A stretch of DNA of 5,571 bases from Verrucomicrobiales bacterium (lineage in GTDB: Bacteria; Verrucomicrobiota; Verrucomicrobiia; Limisphaerales; F1-80-MAGS106). This document shows positions 1-5,490 of this stretch, piece by piece (the first letter of the stretch is position 1; every line of letters starts with the position of its first letter). The stretch lies in the NCBI GenBank assembly GCA_947487925.1, contig CANLCA010000243.1, positions 1-5,571 on the forward strand, given 5' to 3'. The position numbers were made by a program, and so were the translations under genes. A model generated the notes under the pieces. That model searched no databases. It had not been told where the DNA came from and saw only the letters and a program-made list of their open reading frames with translations.

Positions 1-389
1 AAACTGCCTACCACAGTTTTTTCACCATCATGGACCGCCACAACATGATGCCCGGCAGTCGCCAGGGCGTGCGGAATCTGAAACTGGATGAGAGCCGTCA
101 CATCGCCTACGGCGTCTACCTGCTCAGCCGCCTCATGTCGGCAGACCCGCAGGTTTGGAACGTCGTGGAAAAGACGATGAACTCGCTGCTCATACCCGGG
201 CTCGGCGTTGTGTCGGATTTCTTCAGCCACTACGACCCGATCCCCTTCGACATCACGCAAGACGAACTGAGCGCCTACGCCGCGTCGCAATTTCAGAAGC
301 GCTTCGACCGTGTCCGCCGTGCGCGCACGATGACACTTGCGGAGATCGACAAGGAGACACAGGCCATCATCGACGGCAGCGACAGTTGA
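1..389 (+). CDS. R2-like ligand-binding oxidase (R2lox), C-terminal part
   Basis: This is the 3' end of a gene that starts outside the window; the first full codon is at 3, and 128 residues precede the TGA at 387-389. The fragment contains a DESRH motif (codons 87-101) followed by IAYG, with MPG about 20 residues earlier. This is the pattern of R2lox proteins, ferritin-like relatives of the ribonucleotide reductase small subunit. In that family the Glu and His of this motif (E202 and H205 in the Geobacillus enzyme) bind the second metal of a Mn/Fe site. Family members hold a long-chain fatty-acid-like ligand and catalyse an internal Tyr-Val crosslink; their natural substrate is unknown. The remaining metal ligands and the crosslink residues lie upstream of the window and cannot be checked. 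The tail with PFDITQDEL and LAEIDKE also fits R2lox. An authentic class I NrdB is less likely because of the ESRHIAYG context. The gene converges on the minus-strand membrane-protein pair. Confidence 0.82.
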   Translation, partial: TAYHSFFTIMDRHNMMPGSRQGVRNLKLDESRHIAYGVYLLSRLMSADPQVWNVVEKTMNSLLIPGLGVVSDFFSHYDPIPFDITQDELSAYAASQFQKRFDRVRRARTMTLAEIDKETQAIIDGSDS

Positions 390-482
390 CTCCCGCTAGG
401 CACGAGAGTGGAACATGGATGCGTTCACCTTCATGGGCGCCGCTGGAGCGGTAACAAATTTCGACTGGAAGTCCGTGGCCAT

Positions 483-1106
483 TTATCGATTGCTCTCCCC
501 CGTCCACTTTTCGCCCACAATAATTCCAACGCCCGCCGCCACCAGCCCCAACAAGATATCCACTGGCCGATGCTGCCAAACCAATGCGATGGACGCCAAC
601 CCCACGACGAGCAGGCCGACGAGCGCCCATCGCCATCGCGGTCGATCTTGTCCAACAAACCACGCTCCCACCGCTGGCAACACTCCATGGGCGCAAGGAA
701 GTATGTTATTCGGCGCATCCATCGCCACGAGGCATTGATACGGCCCCACCCACCATCCCATCGGCAACGGCGGACGCGGCAACGTCGTCGGCGTCAAAAT
801 CCACCACGGTGCCACCAACAGATACCCACAGACCGCCGCCCTCACACAGGACCGAAACCGTCCGCCATCGAGGATCGCCACCGGCAAAAGCCAAGCCACC
901 AGCAGCATCCCCAAGTACACCAGAATAAACCCAGGCCGAAATTGAACCCATGCAGGCATGCTCACAACTCGCGGCGCCGATTGCCCCCAATTCACCAATT
1001 GGTAGAACGCCATCATCGACCATGCGACGACGGTCATCACCATGAACCGTTTCATCGCGGCGGTTCGATAAGCCCTGCGATCAATCTGCCCGCTAAATTC
1101 CTTCAT
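483..1106 (-). CDS. PAP2-superfamily membrane protein, inositolphosphotransferase-like
   Basis: This is a 207-residue integral membrane protein with about six hydrophobic segments (roughly residues 20-38, 60-80, 86-103, 137-152, 158-176 and 180-197). The C-terminal half carries a PAP2-like active site: D130-x-P-x-N134-x-x-P137-x-x-H140, then S172 followed by H179-x3-D183 and LLG. Such spacing is typical of the PAP2_3/IPC-synthase-like branch, in which two histidines and an aspartate transfer or hydrolyse phosphate head groups on lipids at the membrane face. A role in lipid phosphate or phosphodiester chemistry is therefore likely; the substrate cannot be told. The first PAP2 motif (K-x6-RP) is not evident. 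The ATG at 1106 lies 14 bases after the preceding gene's stop, and no strong ribosome site is visible. An in-frame ATG at 1055 (residue 18, MKRFMVM) is an alternative start just before the first membrane helix. It is probably co-transcribed with the upstream gene. Confidence 0.75.
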   Translation of the reverse strand: MKEFSGQIDRRAYRTAAMKRFMVMTVVAWSMMAFYQLVNWGQSAPRVVSMPAWVQFRPGFILVYLGMLLVAWLLPVAILDGGRFRSCVRAAVCGYLLVAPWWILTPTTLPRPPLPMGWWVGPYQCLVAMDAPNNILPCAHGVLPAVGAWFVGQDRPRWRWALVGLLVVGLASIALVWQHRPVDILLGLVAAGVGIIVGEKWTGESNR

Positions 1107-1120
1107 TCAATGCGTGTTCA

Positions 1121-1708
1121 TCAGACGGGCGAATGCTGATCGCGTTCGATGGGATAAAACCGTGCCAGGGCGAATTCGACGACCCAGACCATCGCAGCCA
1201 CCACCAGCGTGCATGCGATCCAGAAACTCCAGTAACCGCCGTAAGTGCCTTTGATCAATTCGTATGGGGTATGCGCAAAGTTGACGTTCAGCTCAGGCCG
1301 AGTTGTGAAGCGCGTCAGCAGTTGCAACCCAACAAACCATAGCAGAGCAAGAAGCCAACTGCGCCCGGTTGCGCGCACTTTGCTGATGGCATAGAGCGCC
1401 AATGCAAAACCGCCGACGTGCGAATAGACCGAAGCAAACCAAATGACCTGAGTCACGCAGGCGTCAATAATCCACATTGGCAAACCAATCACCAGCCAGA
1501 TGGCCGCAACGCGAATTGCCCACGCTGACCCAATGACCATGCCGATACCCAACAGGAGCGTCGAAACGTGACAGCTATAGATGATCCAGTCCGGGGTGTT
1601 GACGCTGATGTACTGAATCAGGCGAGAAAAAAAGATCAGAAACGGCAGCACACCGACCAGCTGAAAATGCTGGGTCTTCCACTCTGGCGATGCAGCGGCG
1701 TGTAACAC
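1121..1708 (-). CDS. six-helix membrane protein of unknown family
   Basis: This is a 195-residue, very hydrophobic protein that I do not recognise. Predicted helices lie at about residues 16-34, 40-60, 62-85, 88-108, 116-135 and 158-182, with the positive charges R112 and K110 in the loop between helices 4 and 5. Polar residues that look conserved-like in a membrane context are PDW..YSCH (residues 39-47), P.WIIDAC in helix 3, YSHVGG in helix 4, and NVNFAHTPYE with GGYWSFW between helices 5 and 6. The buried His, Asp and Asn could form a site, but nothing more specific can be said. The start is GTG at 1708; an in-frame stop at 1736-1738 limits any extension, and no convincing Shine-Dalgarno precedes the GTG, so the N-terminus is uncertain. 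It ends 14 bases before the PAP2-like gene and is likely the first gene of that two-gene unit. Confidence 0.65.
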   Translation of the reverse strand: MLHAAASPEWKTQHFQLVGVLPFLIFFSRLIQYISVNTPDWIIYSCHVSTLLLGIGMVIGSAWAIRVAAIWLVIGLPMWIIDACVTQVIWFASVYSHVGGFALALYAISKVRATGRSWLLALLWFVGLQLLTRFTTRPELNVNFAHTPYELIKGTYGGYWSFWIACTLVVAAMVWVVEFALARFYPIERDQHSPV

Positions 1709-1790
1709 GTTGAGGGTGACTTCACTCTTTAGCTGTTAGGAAGTTGCTCTTCTACATTCTGAAAAACTGTCGGAATCTGGCAGACTGGAG

Positions 1791-1820
1791 GCGTTGTGAC
1801 AAGGAAATGTCAAGGAACGC
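1791..1820. repeat. bulged inverted repeat
   Basis: GCGTT (1791-1795) pairs with AACGC (1816-1820), and inside it TGACA (1797-1801) pairs with TGTCA (1808-1812) around a six-base loop. The internal loop is asymmetric, with one base on one side and three on the other. It sits about 85-110 bases upstream of the GTG start of the six-helix membrane protein, so it could be an operator or a leader hairpin. It could also be chance. Confidence 0.35.
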
Positions 1821-2017
1821 AATGGACCCCTAACTTCGGACCAGAGGCTAAGAACTGCGCATTGAGCGAAGCAGCTACCGCGCTGGAACAACCGATAGGA
1901 CTTTAGTTTCTTATCGTCCCTCCACGATAGATATTGGGGATGGATTGGAGAAAGAAGGAACGCCGGGAAAACGATGAGAAACGGAGATTGTCCCCTCGAA
2001 TGGGCGTCGACGGCCCA

Positions 2018-2052
2018 CCGAAGGGGCTCGATCATCCCATGATCCCCTTCGG
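2018..2052. repeat. hairpin with 9-bp perfect stem
   Basis: CCGAAGGGG (2018-2026) is the exact reverse complement of CCCCTTCGG (2044-2052). Inside the arms, ATCA (2031-2034) pairs with TGAT (2040-2043) around TCCCA. No T-run follows on either strand, so it does not look like an intrinsic terminator. It more likely belongs to the class of dispersed palindromic repeats. Confidence 0.6.
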
Positions 2053-2166
2053 AAAGTAAATTCAGAGCGGACTTCTCACCTTTTGCCCACCTCCCTGAGG
2101 AGGCAGGTTATGCTGGATCACCCACAGTGCGAGAACCCATTAGCTGCTGGTGCCCGCCGCGTAAAC

Positions 2167-2436
2167 CTATGAACAGTTCGTGAGGTCAGGGTCCAACGTT
2201 CCATGCATCGGACTCACCTTTGCACCAACAACCTCGGGATGCGCCCTGCTGACAATGCAGTGACAAGTTGCACGTGGAAACAGCGCCTTCGCGTAGGAAA
2301 CGTCGTTCACCGGCCCCGCCTCGCGGCCCGTGATGTCCACCTTCGAGACGCCGGTGAGAAGTGGGGCAGCGTGGGCAGGCCCAGACGCAAGGAGCGACAG
2401 CAATAGAGCGAACAGCAGTGACAACGCGGTTTTCAT
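2167..2436 (-). pseudogene. truncated neutral ceramidase-like gene, N-terminal fragment
   Basis: The 89-residue frame opens with a clean signal peptide (residues 1-23, cleavage after AHA) and then a stretch, GVSKVDITGREAGPVND followed by YAKAL (residues 29-52), that matches the start of the neutral/alkaline non-lysosomal ceramidase family. In intact members this segment opens a protein of more than 400 residues with a zinc site for cleaving N-acyl bonds. Here the resemblance stops at about residue 52 (near base 2280); the remaining 37 residues are cysteine- and proline-containing and resemble nothing I know, and the frame ends at a TAG (2167-2169). I could not restore the family sequence by reading the other two frames past 2280, so this looks like a deletion or replacement junction rather than a simple frameshift. 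The ATG lies 9 bases after the stop of the remnant gene upstream, as in an operon. Confidence 0.6.
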
Positions 2437-2445
2437 GGTGTCCGC

Positions 2446-2712
2446 CTAGAGGCCTTTGAGGTCGTCAAACCTAACCTCAGGAGGGTCAGTGCCGACTCGC
2501 AACATGACAAGCTCGGCCTCGGCTTTCGAGAGACAAAAGGTCTGAAGATATTCGGTGACCTCTAGTTCCTTCGGACGAAGCATCTTTCCACCTTGCACGG
2601 CTTGAAGTGGCGCAGGCTGCCCACCGACGCCAGTTGGCTCTTGGGCAAACCCATAATGATAAGTGCTGTCCTTTGCTGGCGTAGTCCAAACGGGTGGCGG
2701 ATTCGCTTCGGC
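2446..2712 (-). pseudogene. 3' remnant of an unrecognised gene
   Basis: Reading the minus strand from 2712 gives 88 codons without a stop, ending in TAG (2446-2448). The protein has a Pro/Gly/Gln-rich first half (PPPVWTTP, GVGGQPAPLQ) and a charged, helix-like second half (LRPKELEVTEYLQ, LSKAEAELV) ending in VRFDDLKGL. Its composition looks like real coding sequence, and the stop falls 9 bases before the ceramidase-like start, consistent with a former operon. A TGA at 2713-2715 closes the frame upstream and there is no start codon near it, so the 5' part is probably gone, interrupted near the inverted repeat at 2751-2811. The alternative is a short gene starting at the ATG at 2583 (45 residues), which has an AGGTGG four bases upstream. 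I do not recognise the family. Confidence 0.45.
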
Positions 2713-2750
2713 TCAAACTCCCCACGATTTCCCACCGGTCACCCTTTCGC

Positions 2751-2811
2751 CCGGCAGGATTCTCCCCTTGGGCGGCCTCGGAGACTGCCCAAGGGGAGAA
2801 TCGTCCTCCGG
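2751..2811. repeat. long imperfect inverted repeat, REP/MITE-like hairpin
   Basis: ATTCTCCCCTTGGGC (2759-2773) and its exact reverse complement (2787-2801) form a 15-bp perfect stem around a 13-base loop. The flanking G (2758) and C (2802) also pair, and CCGG with AGG on the left (2751-2758) matches CCTCCGG on the right with one or two bulged bases, giving arms of about 23-25 bases. No T-run follows, so it is not a typical terminator. It separates the minus-strand remnant genes from the + strand propeller-sulfatase pair. It is most likely a dispersed palindromic element, but copy number cannot be judged from one window. Confidence 0.75.
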
Positions 2812-2948
2812 CGCTGGATTCGGGGAGGCTTTTTCTTGTGGCAACGCCCATGGACCGCTACGGTTGCGTCCGCCGTTACAAAGCAACTTCCTATCAGTAA
2901 TTGCTTAACCCGCATGAAGGAAGCATCCCTGTCGGATCAGACACCATG

Positions 2949-2955
2949 AAAGGAG
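2949..2955 (+). promoter_or_regulatory. Shine-Dalgarno site
   Basis: AAAGGAG lies four bases before the ATG at 2960. It fixes that start codon and is the clearest ribosome-binding site in the window. Confidence 0.75.
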
Positions 2956-2959
2956 TGCC

Positions 2960-3679
2960 ATGAAAACATTGACCTTCTCCGCTCTCCTCGGCTTCACCCT
3001 CGTCCTTGCGTCGCAAGCGCAACCCGCGTCCAGTCGTCCACCGGACTCCGGCCGCGCCGCTTTCACTGGCACGATGCCGCCGGGCGATGGCGGGCCGCGC
3101 AATATCACCAGCGACGGCAAAACTTTCTTCGCCGTGAGCGAACACAACAACGGCGAGCAGAGCCTGCCCGCGACGATGGTTTGGAACTCCTTCCCCACTT
3201 CGCCGTCACAGCAGCCTGACTGGAAATGGAGCGAATGGGTCAAAGGCTCGTTCACACCGGACGGCAAGCTCGTGGTCGGCGGAATGCAGTCGGTCTATCT
3301 GTGGAACAGAACGCCGCGCAACGCGGAGACAGACGCCGACGTGGTGCTGCGTCCCGCGATGTATCGTAACGGCGACGGCCCCGACGCGGTCGTCGCGAAT
3401 GGCCGGCTTTACGTCGGCACTTACAACGGCAACCACATCCTCGGCTGGAACGCGCTGCCGACGCGCGACGATCAGCCCGCGGACGCCTTGCTCGGCGCGA
3501 CCGACGTGCTCGTGGACAAGGCGGCGGAGGAACTCTATCCCACCTGGCAGAAACACTTGGAGCAATGGAAGGTCACGGGCGGCGATCACGCCTATCACTA
3601 CCTCGGCAGCGCGATCTGGTTTACGCGCATCGGCCAGGCGATGGGCGGGGCAATGAAGGATCTATTGGCGGCAAAATGA
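2960..3679 (+). CDS. secreted chimera: NHL-like propeller part plus esterase-like C-terminal tail
   Basis: This is a 239-residue protein with a signal peptide (residues 1 to about 20-23, ending ASQAQPA). Residues 51-180 contain about three imperfect repeats, each with a 'DGK/NGR-(L/T)xVG' strand and then a signature: VWNSFPT (74-80), LWNRTP (114-119) and GWNALPTRDDQPAD (162-175). The last resembles the blade motif of NHL-type propellers that ends in a 'PADxVLGQPD' turn. A complete propeller needs about six blades, so this one is short. From about residue 183 the character changes: PTWQKHLEQWK, then YHYLGSAIWFTRIGQAMG (212-229), which resembles the extreme C-terminus of SASA/DUF303 carbohydrate esterases. 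The esterase catalytic residues are absent. I infer an in-frame fusion by deletion; the protein may be non-functional or only sugar-binding. Its TGA overlaps the sulfatase ATG (ATGA), so the two are translationally coupled. Confidence 0.7.
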   Translation: MKTLTFSALLGFTLVLASQAQPASSRPPDSGRAAFTGTMPPGDGGPRNITSDGKTFFAVSEHNNGEQSLPATMVWNSFPTSPSQQPDWKWSEWVKGSFTPDGKLVVGGMQSVYLWNRTPRNAETDADVVLRPAMYRNGDGPDAVVANGRLYVGTYNGNHILGWNALPTRDDQPADALLGATDVLVDKAAEELYPTWQKHLEQWKVTGGDHAYHYLGSAIWFTRIGQAMGGAMKDLLAAK

Positions 3680-5085
3680 ACTTCCCCATCCGCTTTCCTT
3701 CACTTCTGCTCCTGTCCGCCTTGCTGGCCGGGCTCACATCGAGCCATTCCGCGCCAGCCACCGCCCCGCCCAAGCCTCCCAACATCGTGGTCATCCTGGC
3801 GGATGACCTGGGCTGGATGGATCTGCATTGTCAGGGCAACCCGCTGCTCGACACACCGCACCTCGATCGCCTGGCAACACAGGGCATGAGATTTACCGAC
3901 GCTTATGCCGCCACTCCGGTTTGCACACCCACGCGCGCCGCCATGATGACTGGCAAATCTCCCGCGCGGCTGGGCATCACCAATCACGCCCCGGGGCATC
4001 GGCCGGGATTCGTGCCGAAAGGACGAGACCTGGCTGAGGCGGAAACTCTGACCTATCTGCCGCTGGGCGAAGTCACTATCGCGGAGCGACTCCGGAAGGC
4101 GGGTTATGCGACGGGGTTTATCGGCAAGTGGCATCTTTCCGATCGGAAAGGCGCCGATGAGAAGGGGCCGTGGGAATTGCAACTGCGCCCGGAGCACCAG
4201 GGGTTTGACCTGAACATTGGTGGTTGCGACCGGGGCGGACCGCCAAGCTTTTTCGAGCCCTACGGGATTACCAACATCCCACCGCGGCGCAAAGGGGACT
4301 ACCTGCCCGAGCGTCTCGCGGACGAATGCATTTCCTTTCTGCGTACCAACCAGGCCAAGCCATTCTTCCTCTGCTGGTGGGACTACTCCGTTCATTATCC
4401 CATCCAGGCGCCCGACCACCTGATCCAAAAATACCGCCAGCGGGCCGGCATCAAGGATCCCGCCTACGCCGCCATGATTGAAGGCATGGACAGCGCGATC
4501 GGCCGGGTGCTGCAGGAACTGGATTCGCTGGGGCTGGCCACCAACACGCTCGTCCTGTTCACCTCGGATAACGGCTCGCTCTTTGGCAATGAGCCTTTGC
4601 GCGCGAACAAAGGTTTCCTCTATGAAGGCGGCATCCGCGTTCCCTGGATCGTGCGCTGGACCGGCCTGGTGAAACCCGGCTCCACCTGCTCCGTCCCGGT
4701 GATCAGCACCGACACTTATCCGACCTTGCTGGAAGCGGCCGGACTCAAGCCGCTTCCAGCAGAATCGCCCGATGGCGAAAGCCTGCTGCCGCTGCTGCGA
4801 CAAACCGGTTCGCTCCAGCGCAAGGCCCTCTATTTCCACTACCCCAATTACGCCTTTCACCAACGCAACCGTCTGGGCGGTGCCGTCCGGGAAGGCGACT
4901 TCAAGTTGATCCGGAATTACGATGATGACTCGCTGGAGCTTTACGATCTAGCGGCCGATCTCGGCGAGACGCGCAACCTCTCTGCGAGCAATCCCGCGCT
5001 GACGCAACAGTTGAAAGCCAAACTCGAGTCCTGGCTTAAGTCGTCCAGCGCCCGGATGCCCGTTCACGTTTCCTCCAAGCCATGA
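3676..5085 (+). CDS. secreted type I sulfatase (formylglycine-dependent)
   Basis: This 469-residue protein is complete and of normal length for the alkaline-phosphatase-fold sulfatase family. A signal peptide covers about residues 1-26. Metal-binding D43-D44 follow in ILADDLGW. The signature C83-T-P-T-R87 is present, in which Cys83 would be oxidised to formylglycine by a maturation enzyme not in the window. GKWH supplies K151 and H153, SVH gives H240, and TSDNG gives D298 and N299, with K312 nearby. All expected calcium and sulfate ligands are therefore visible. It hydrolyses sulfate esters outside the cytoplasm, probably on a sulfated polysaccharide; the subfamily and substrate cannot be fixed by eye. 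The start at 3676 is chosen because the signal peptide begins there and the ATG overlaps the preceding stop. An in-frame ATG at 3565 would add 37 unlikely residues inside the upstream gene. Confidence 0.93.
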   Translation: MNFPIRFPSLLLLSALLAGLTSSHSAPATAPPKPPNIVVILADDLGWMDLHCQGNPLLDTPHLDRLATQGMRFTDAYAATPVCTPTRAAMMTGKSPARLGITNHAPGHRPGFVPKGRDLAEAETLTYLPLGEVTIAERLRKAGYATGFIGKWHLSDRKGADEKGPWELQLRPEHQGFDLNIGGCDRGGPPSFFEPYGITNIPPRRKGDYLPERLADECISFLRTNQAKPFFLCWWDYSVHYPIQAPDHLIQKYRQRAGIKDPAYAAMIEGMDSAIGRVLQELDSLGLATNTLVLFTSDNGSLFGNEPLRANKGFLYEGGIRVPWIVRWTGLVKPGSTCSVPVISTDTYPTLLEAAGLKPLPAESPDGESLLPLLRQTGSLQRKALYFHYPNYAFHQRNRLGGAVREGDFKLIRNYDDDSLELYDLAADLGETRNLSASNPALTQQLKAKLESWLKSSSARMPVHVSSKP

Positions 5086-5185
5086 GAGTTGTTTTCAGTA
5101 TCATCCCATAGAAAACATGCTCAAAACTATTGATTTCATTGGGTTTCGTTGTTGCCAAACGCGATGTTACCGCCACGCGCCGTTC

Positions 5186-5210
5186 CCTTTTCGAAAAAGT
5201 AGCGAAAAGG
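5186..5210. repeat. stem-loop, 8-bp stem
   Basis: CCTTTTCG (5186-5193) pairs exactly with CGAAAAGG (5203-5210) around a nine-base A-rich loop. It begins about 100 bases after the sulfatase stop. It may protect the 3' end of the mRNA, or act together with the next hairpin. A T-rich stretch (ATGTTTTC) follows on the + strand. Confidence 0.45.
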
Positions 5211-5245
5211 CCATGTTTTCAGTGGTTTTCACGCAATTCCTGTGA

Positions 5246-5274
5246 GACGGCTGTGAATTGTTTTCACAGTCGTC
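5246..5274 (+). terminator. candidate terminator hairpin of the sulfatase unit
   Basis: GACGGCTGTGAA (5246-5257) pairs over all 12 positions with TTCACAGTCGTC (5263-5274), with one G-T wobble, around the loop TTGTT. It is the strongest stem downstream of the sulfatase. Only a mixed CTTCTCC follows instead of a clean T-run, so an intrinsic terminator is possible but unproven; an mRNA-stabilising hairpin is the alternative. Confidence 0.4.
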
Positions 5275-5432
5275 TTCTCCGGCCTGCTCATCGCCACTGC
5301 ATTTGCCGCAACTGCAGAACTACAGAAGCGCGCGCTCCGGCCGAACATCATCCGCTGCATAAACCGCGGAGCGTCCAGAAAGCAATTTCCGATCGGTAAC
5401 ATTCATTCACCAGGTATGATGACTAGCCTAAC

Positions 5433-5446
5433 TTCCCTTAAGGGAA
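5433..5446. repeat. 14-bp perfect palindrome
   Basis: TTCCCTTAAGGGAA is fully self-complementary. It abuts the T-run side of the minus-strand terminator. It could be a protein-binding site or just part of the terminator neighbourhood. Confidence 0.4.
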
Positions 5447-5470
5447 ACAAAAAACCTCAATGAAATGAGG
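5445..5470 (-). terminator. rho-independent terminator of the gene entering from the right
   Basis: On the minus strand, CCTCA (from 5470-5466) pairs with TGAGG (from 5459-5455) around a six-base loop. It is followed at once by TTTTTTGTTT (from 5454-5445). A stem plus U-run, 20 bases after a stop codon (5491-5493), is the classic arrangement. The stem is short and only moderately GC-rich. Confidence 0.7.
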
Positions 5471-5490
5471 GATTTCTCAAAAGTTCTGGG

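Larger units (their letters stand above)
1709..2166. other. gene-poor spacer upstream of the membrane-protein pair
   Basis: I see no credible gene in these 458 bases. The longest open frame, 2035 to 1736 on the minus strand, has no family resemblance and runs across the 2018-2052 hairpin. Any promoter for the minus-strand membrane-protein genes should lie in the first 150 bases. A consensus -35 hexamer (TTGACA, minus strand, 1813-1808) is present but has no matching -10 at the right distance, so I do not call a promoter. Two larger hairpins are listed separately. A small perfect stem, CCTCC-CTGA-GGAGG, sits at 2090-2103. Confidence 0.5.
5086..5490. other. convergent intergenic spacer with hairpins
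   Basis: No credible gene is seen here between the sulfatase stop and the minus-strand gene entering from the right. The open frame at 5130-5399 runs through two hairpins and shows no family resemblance. The spacer holds stem-loops at 5186-5210 and 5246-5274, a palindrome at 5433-5446, the minus-strand terminator, and a 9-base inverted pair GAAAACATG (5111-5119) / CATGTTTTC (5212-5220). Confidence 0.6.

Noticed and set aside
440..451. Small CCGC-TGGA-GCGG hairpin after the R2lox stop
   Set aside because: The stem is only four base pairs with no T-run, so it is not supportable as a terminator.
415..738. + strand frame starting MDAFTFMGAAG after the R2lox stop
   Set aside because: The first 20 residues look plausible but most of it is antisense to the PAP2-like gene and its end is compositionally poor.
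408..1139. 243-codon + strand frame
   Set aside because: It is very rich in His, Arg and Pro, and antisense to the PAP2-like gene, whose motifs and helices support the minus strand.
1736..2035. 99-codon minus-strand frame
   Set aside because: It shows no recognisable domain, no ribosome site, and is read through part of the 2018-2052 hairpin.
2486..2851. 121-codon minus-strand frame across the inverted repeat
   Set aside because: It is read through the palindrome 2751-2811 and overlaps the better-looking frame 2712-2446.
2857..2904. Possible promoter (TTACAA and TAATTG) before the propeller gene
   Set aside because: The -10 match is poor, and promoters in this group need not follow the E. 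coli consensus.
2914..2949. 11-codon mini-frame just before the propeller gene, a possible leader peptide
   Set aside because: It has no ribosome site, no run of a regulatory amino acid and no attenuator hairpins.
3700..4863. 387-codon open frame on the minus strand
   Set aside because: It is antisense to the well-supported sulfatase and has no family resemblance; it is a product of GC-rich codon use.
5130..5399. 89-codon + strand frame after the sulfatase
   Set aside because: It passes through two hairpins, has a cysteine- and arginine-rich random composition and no ribosome site.
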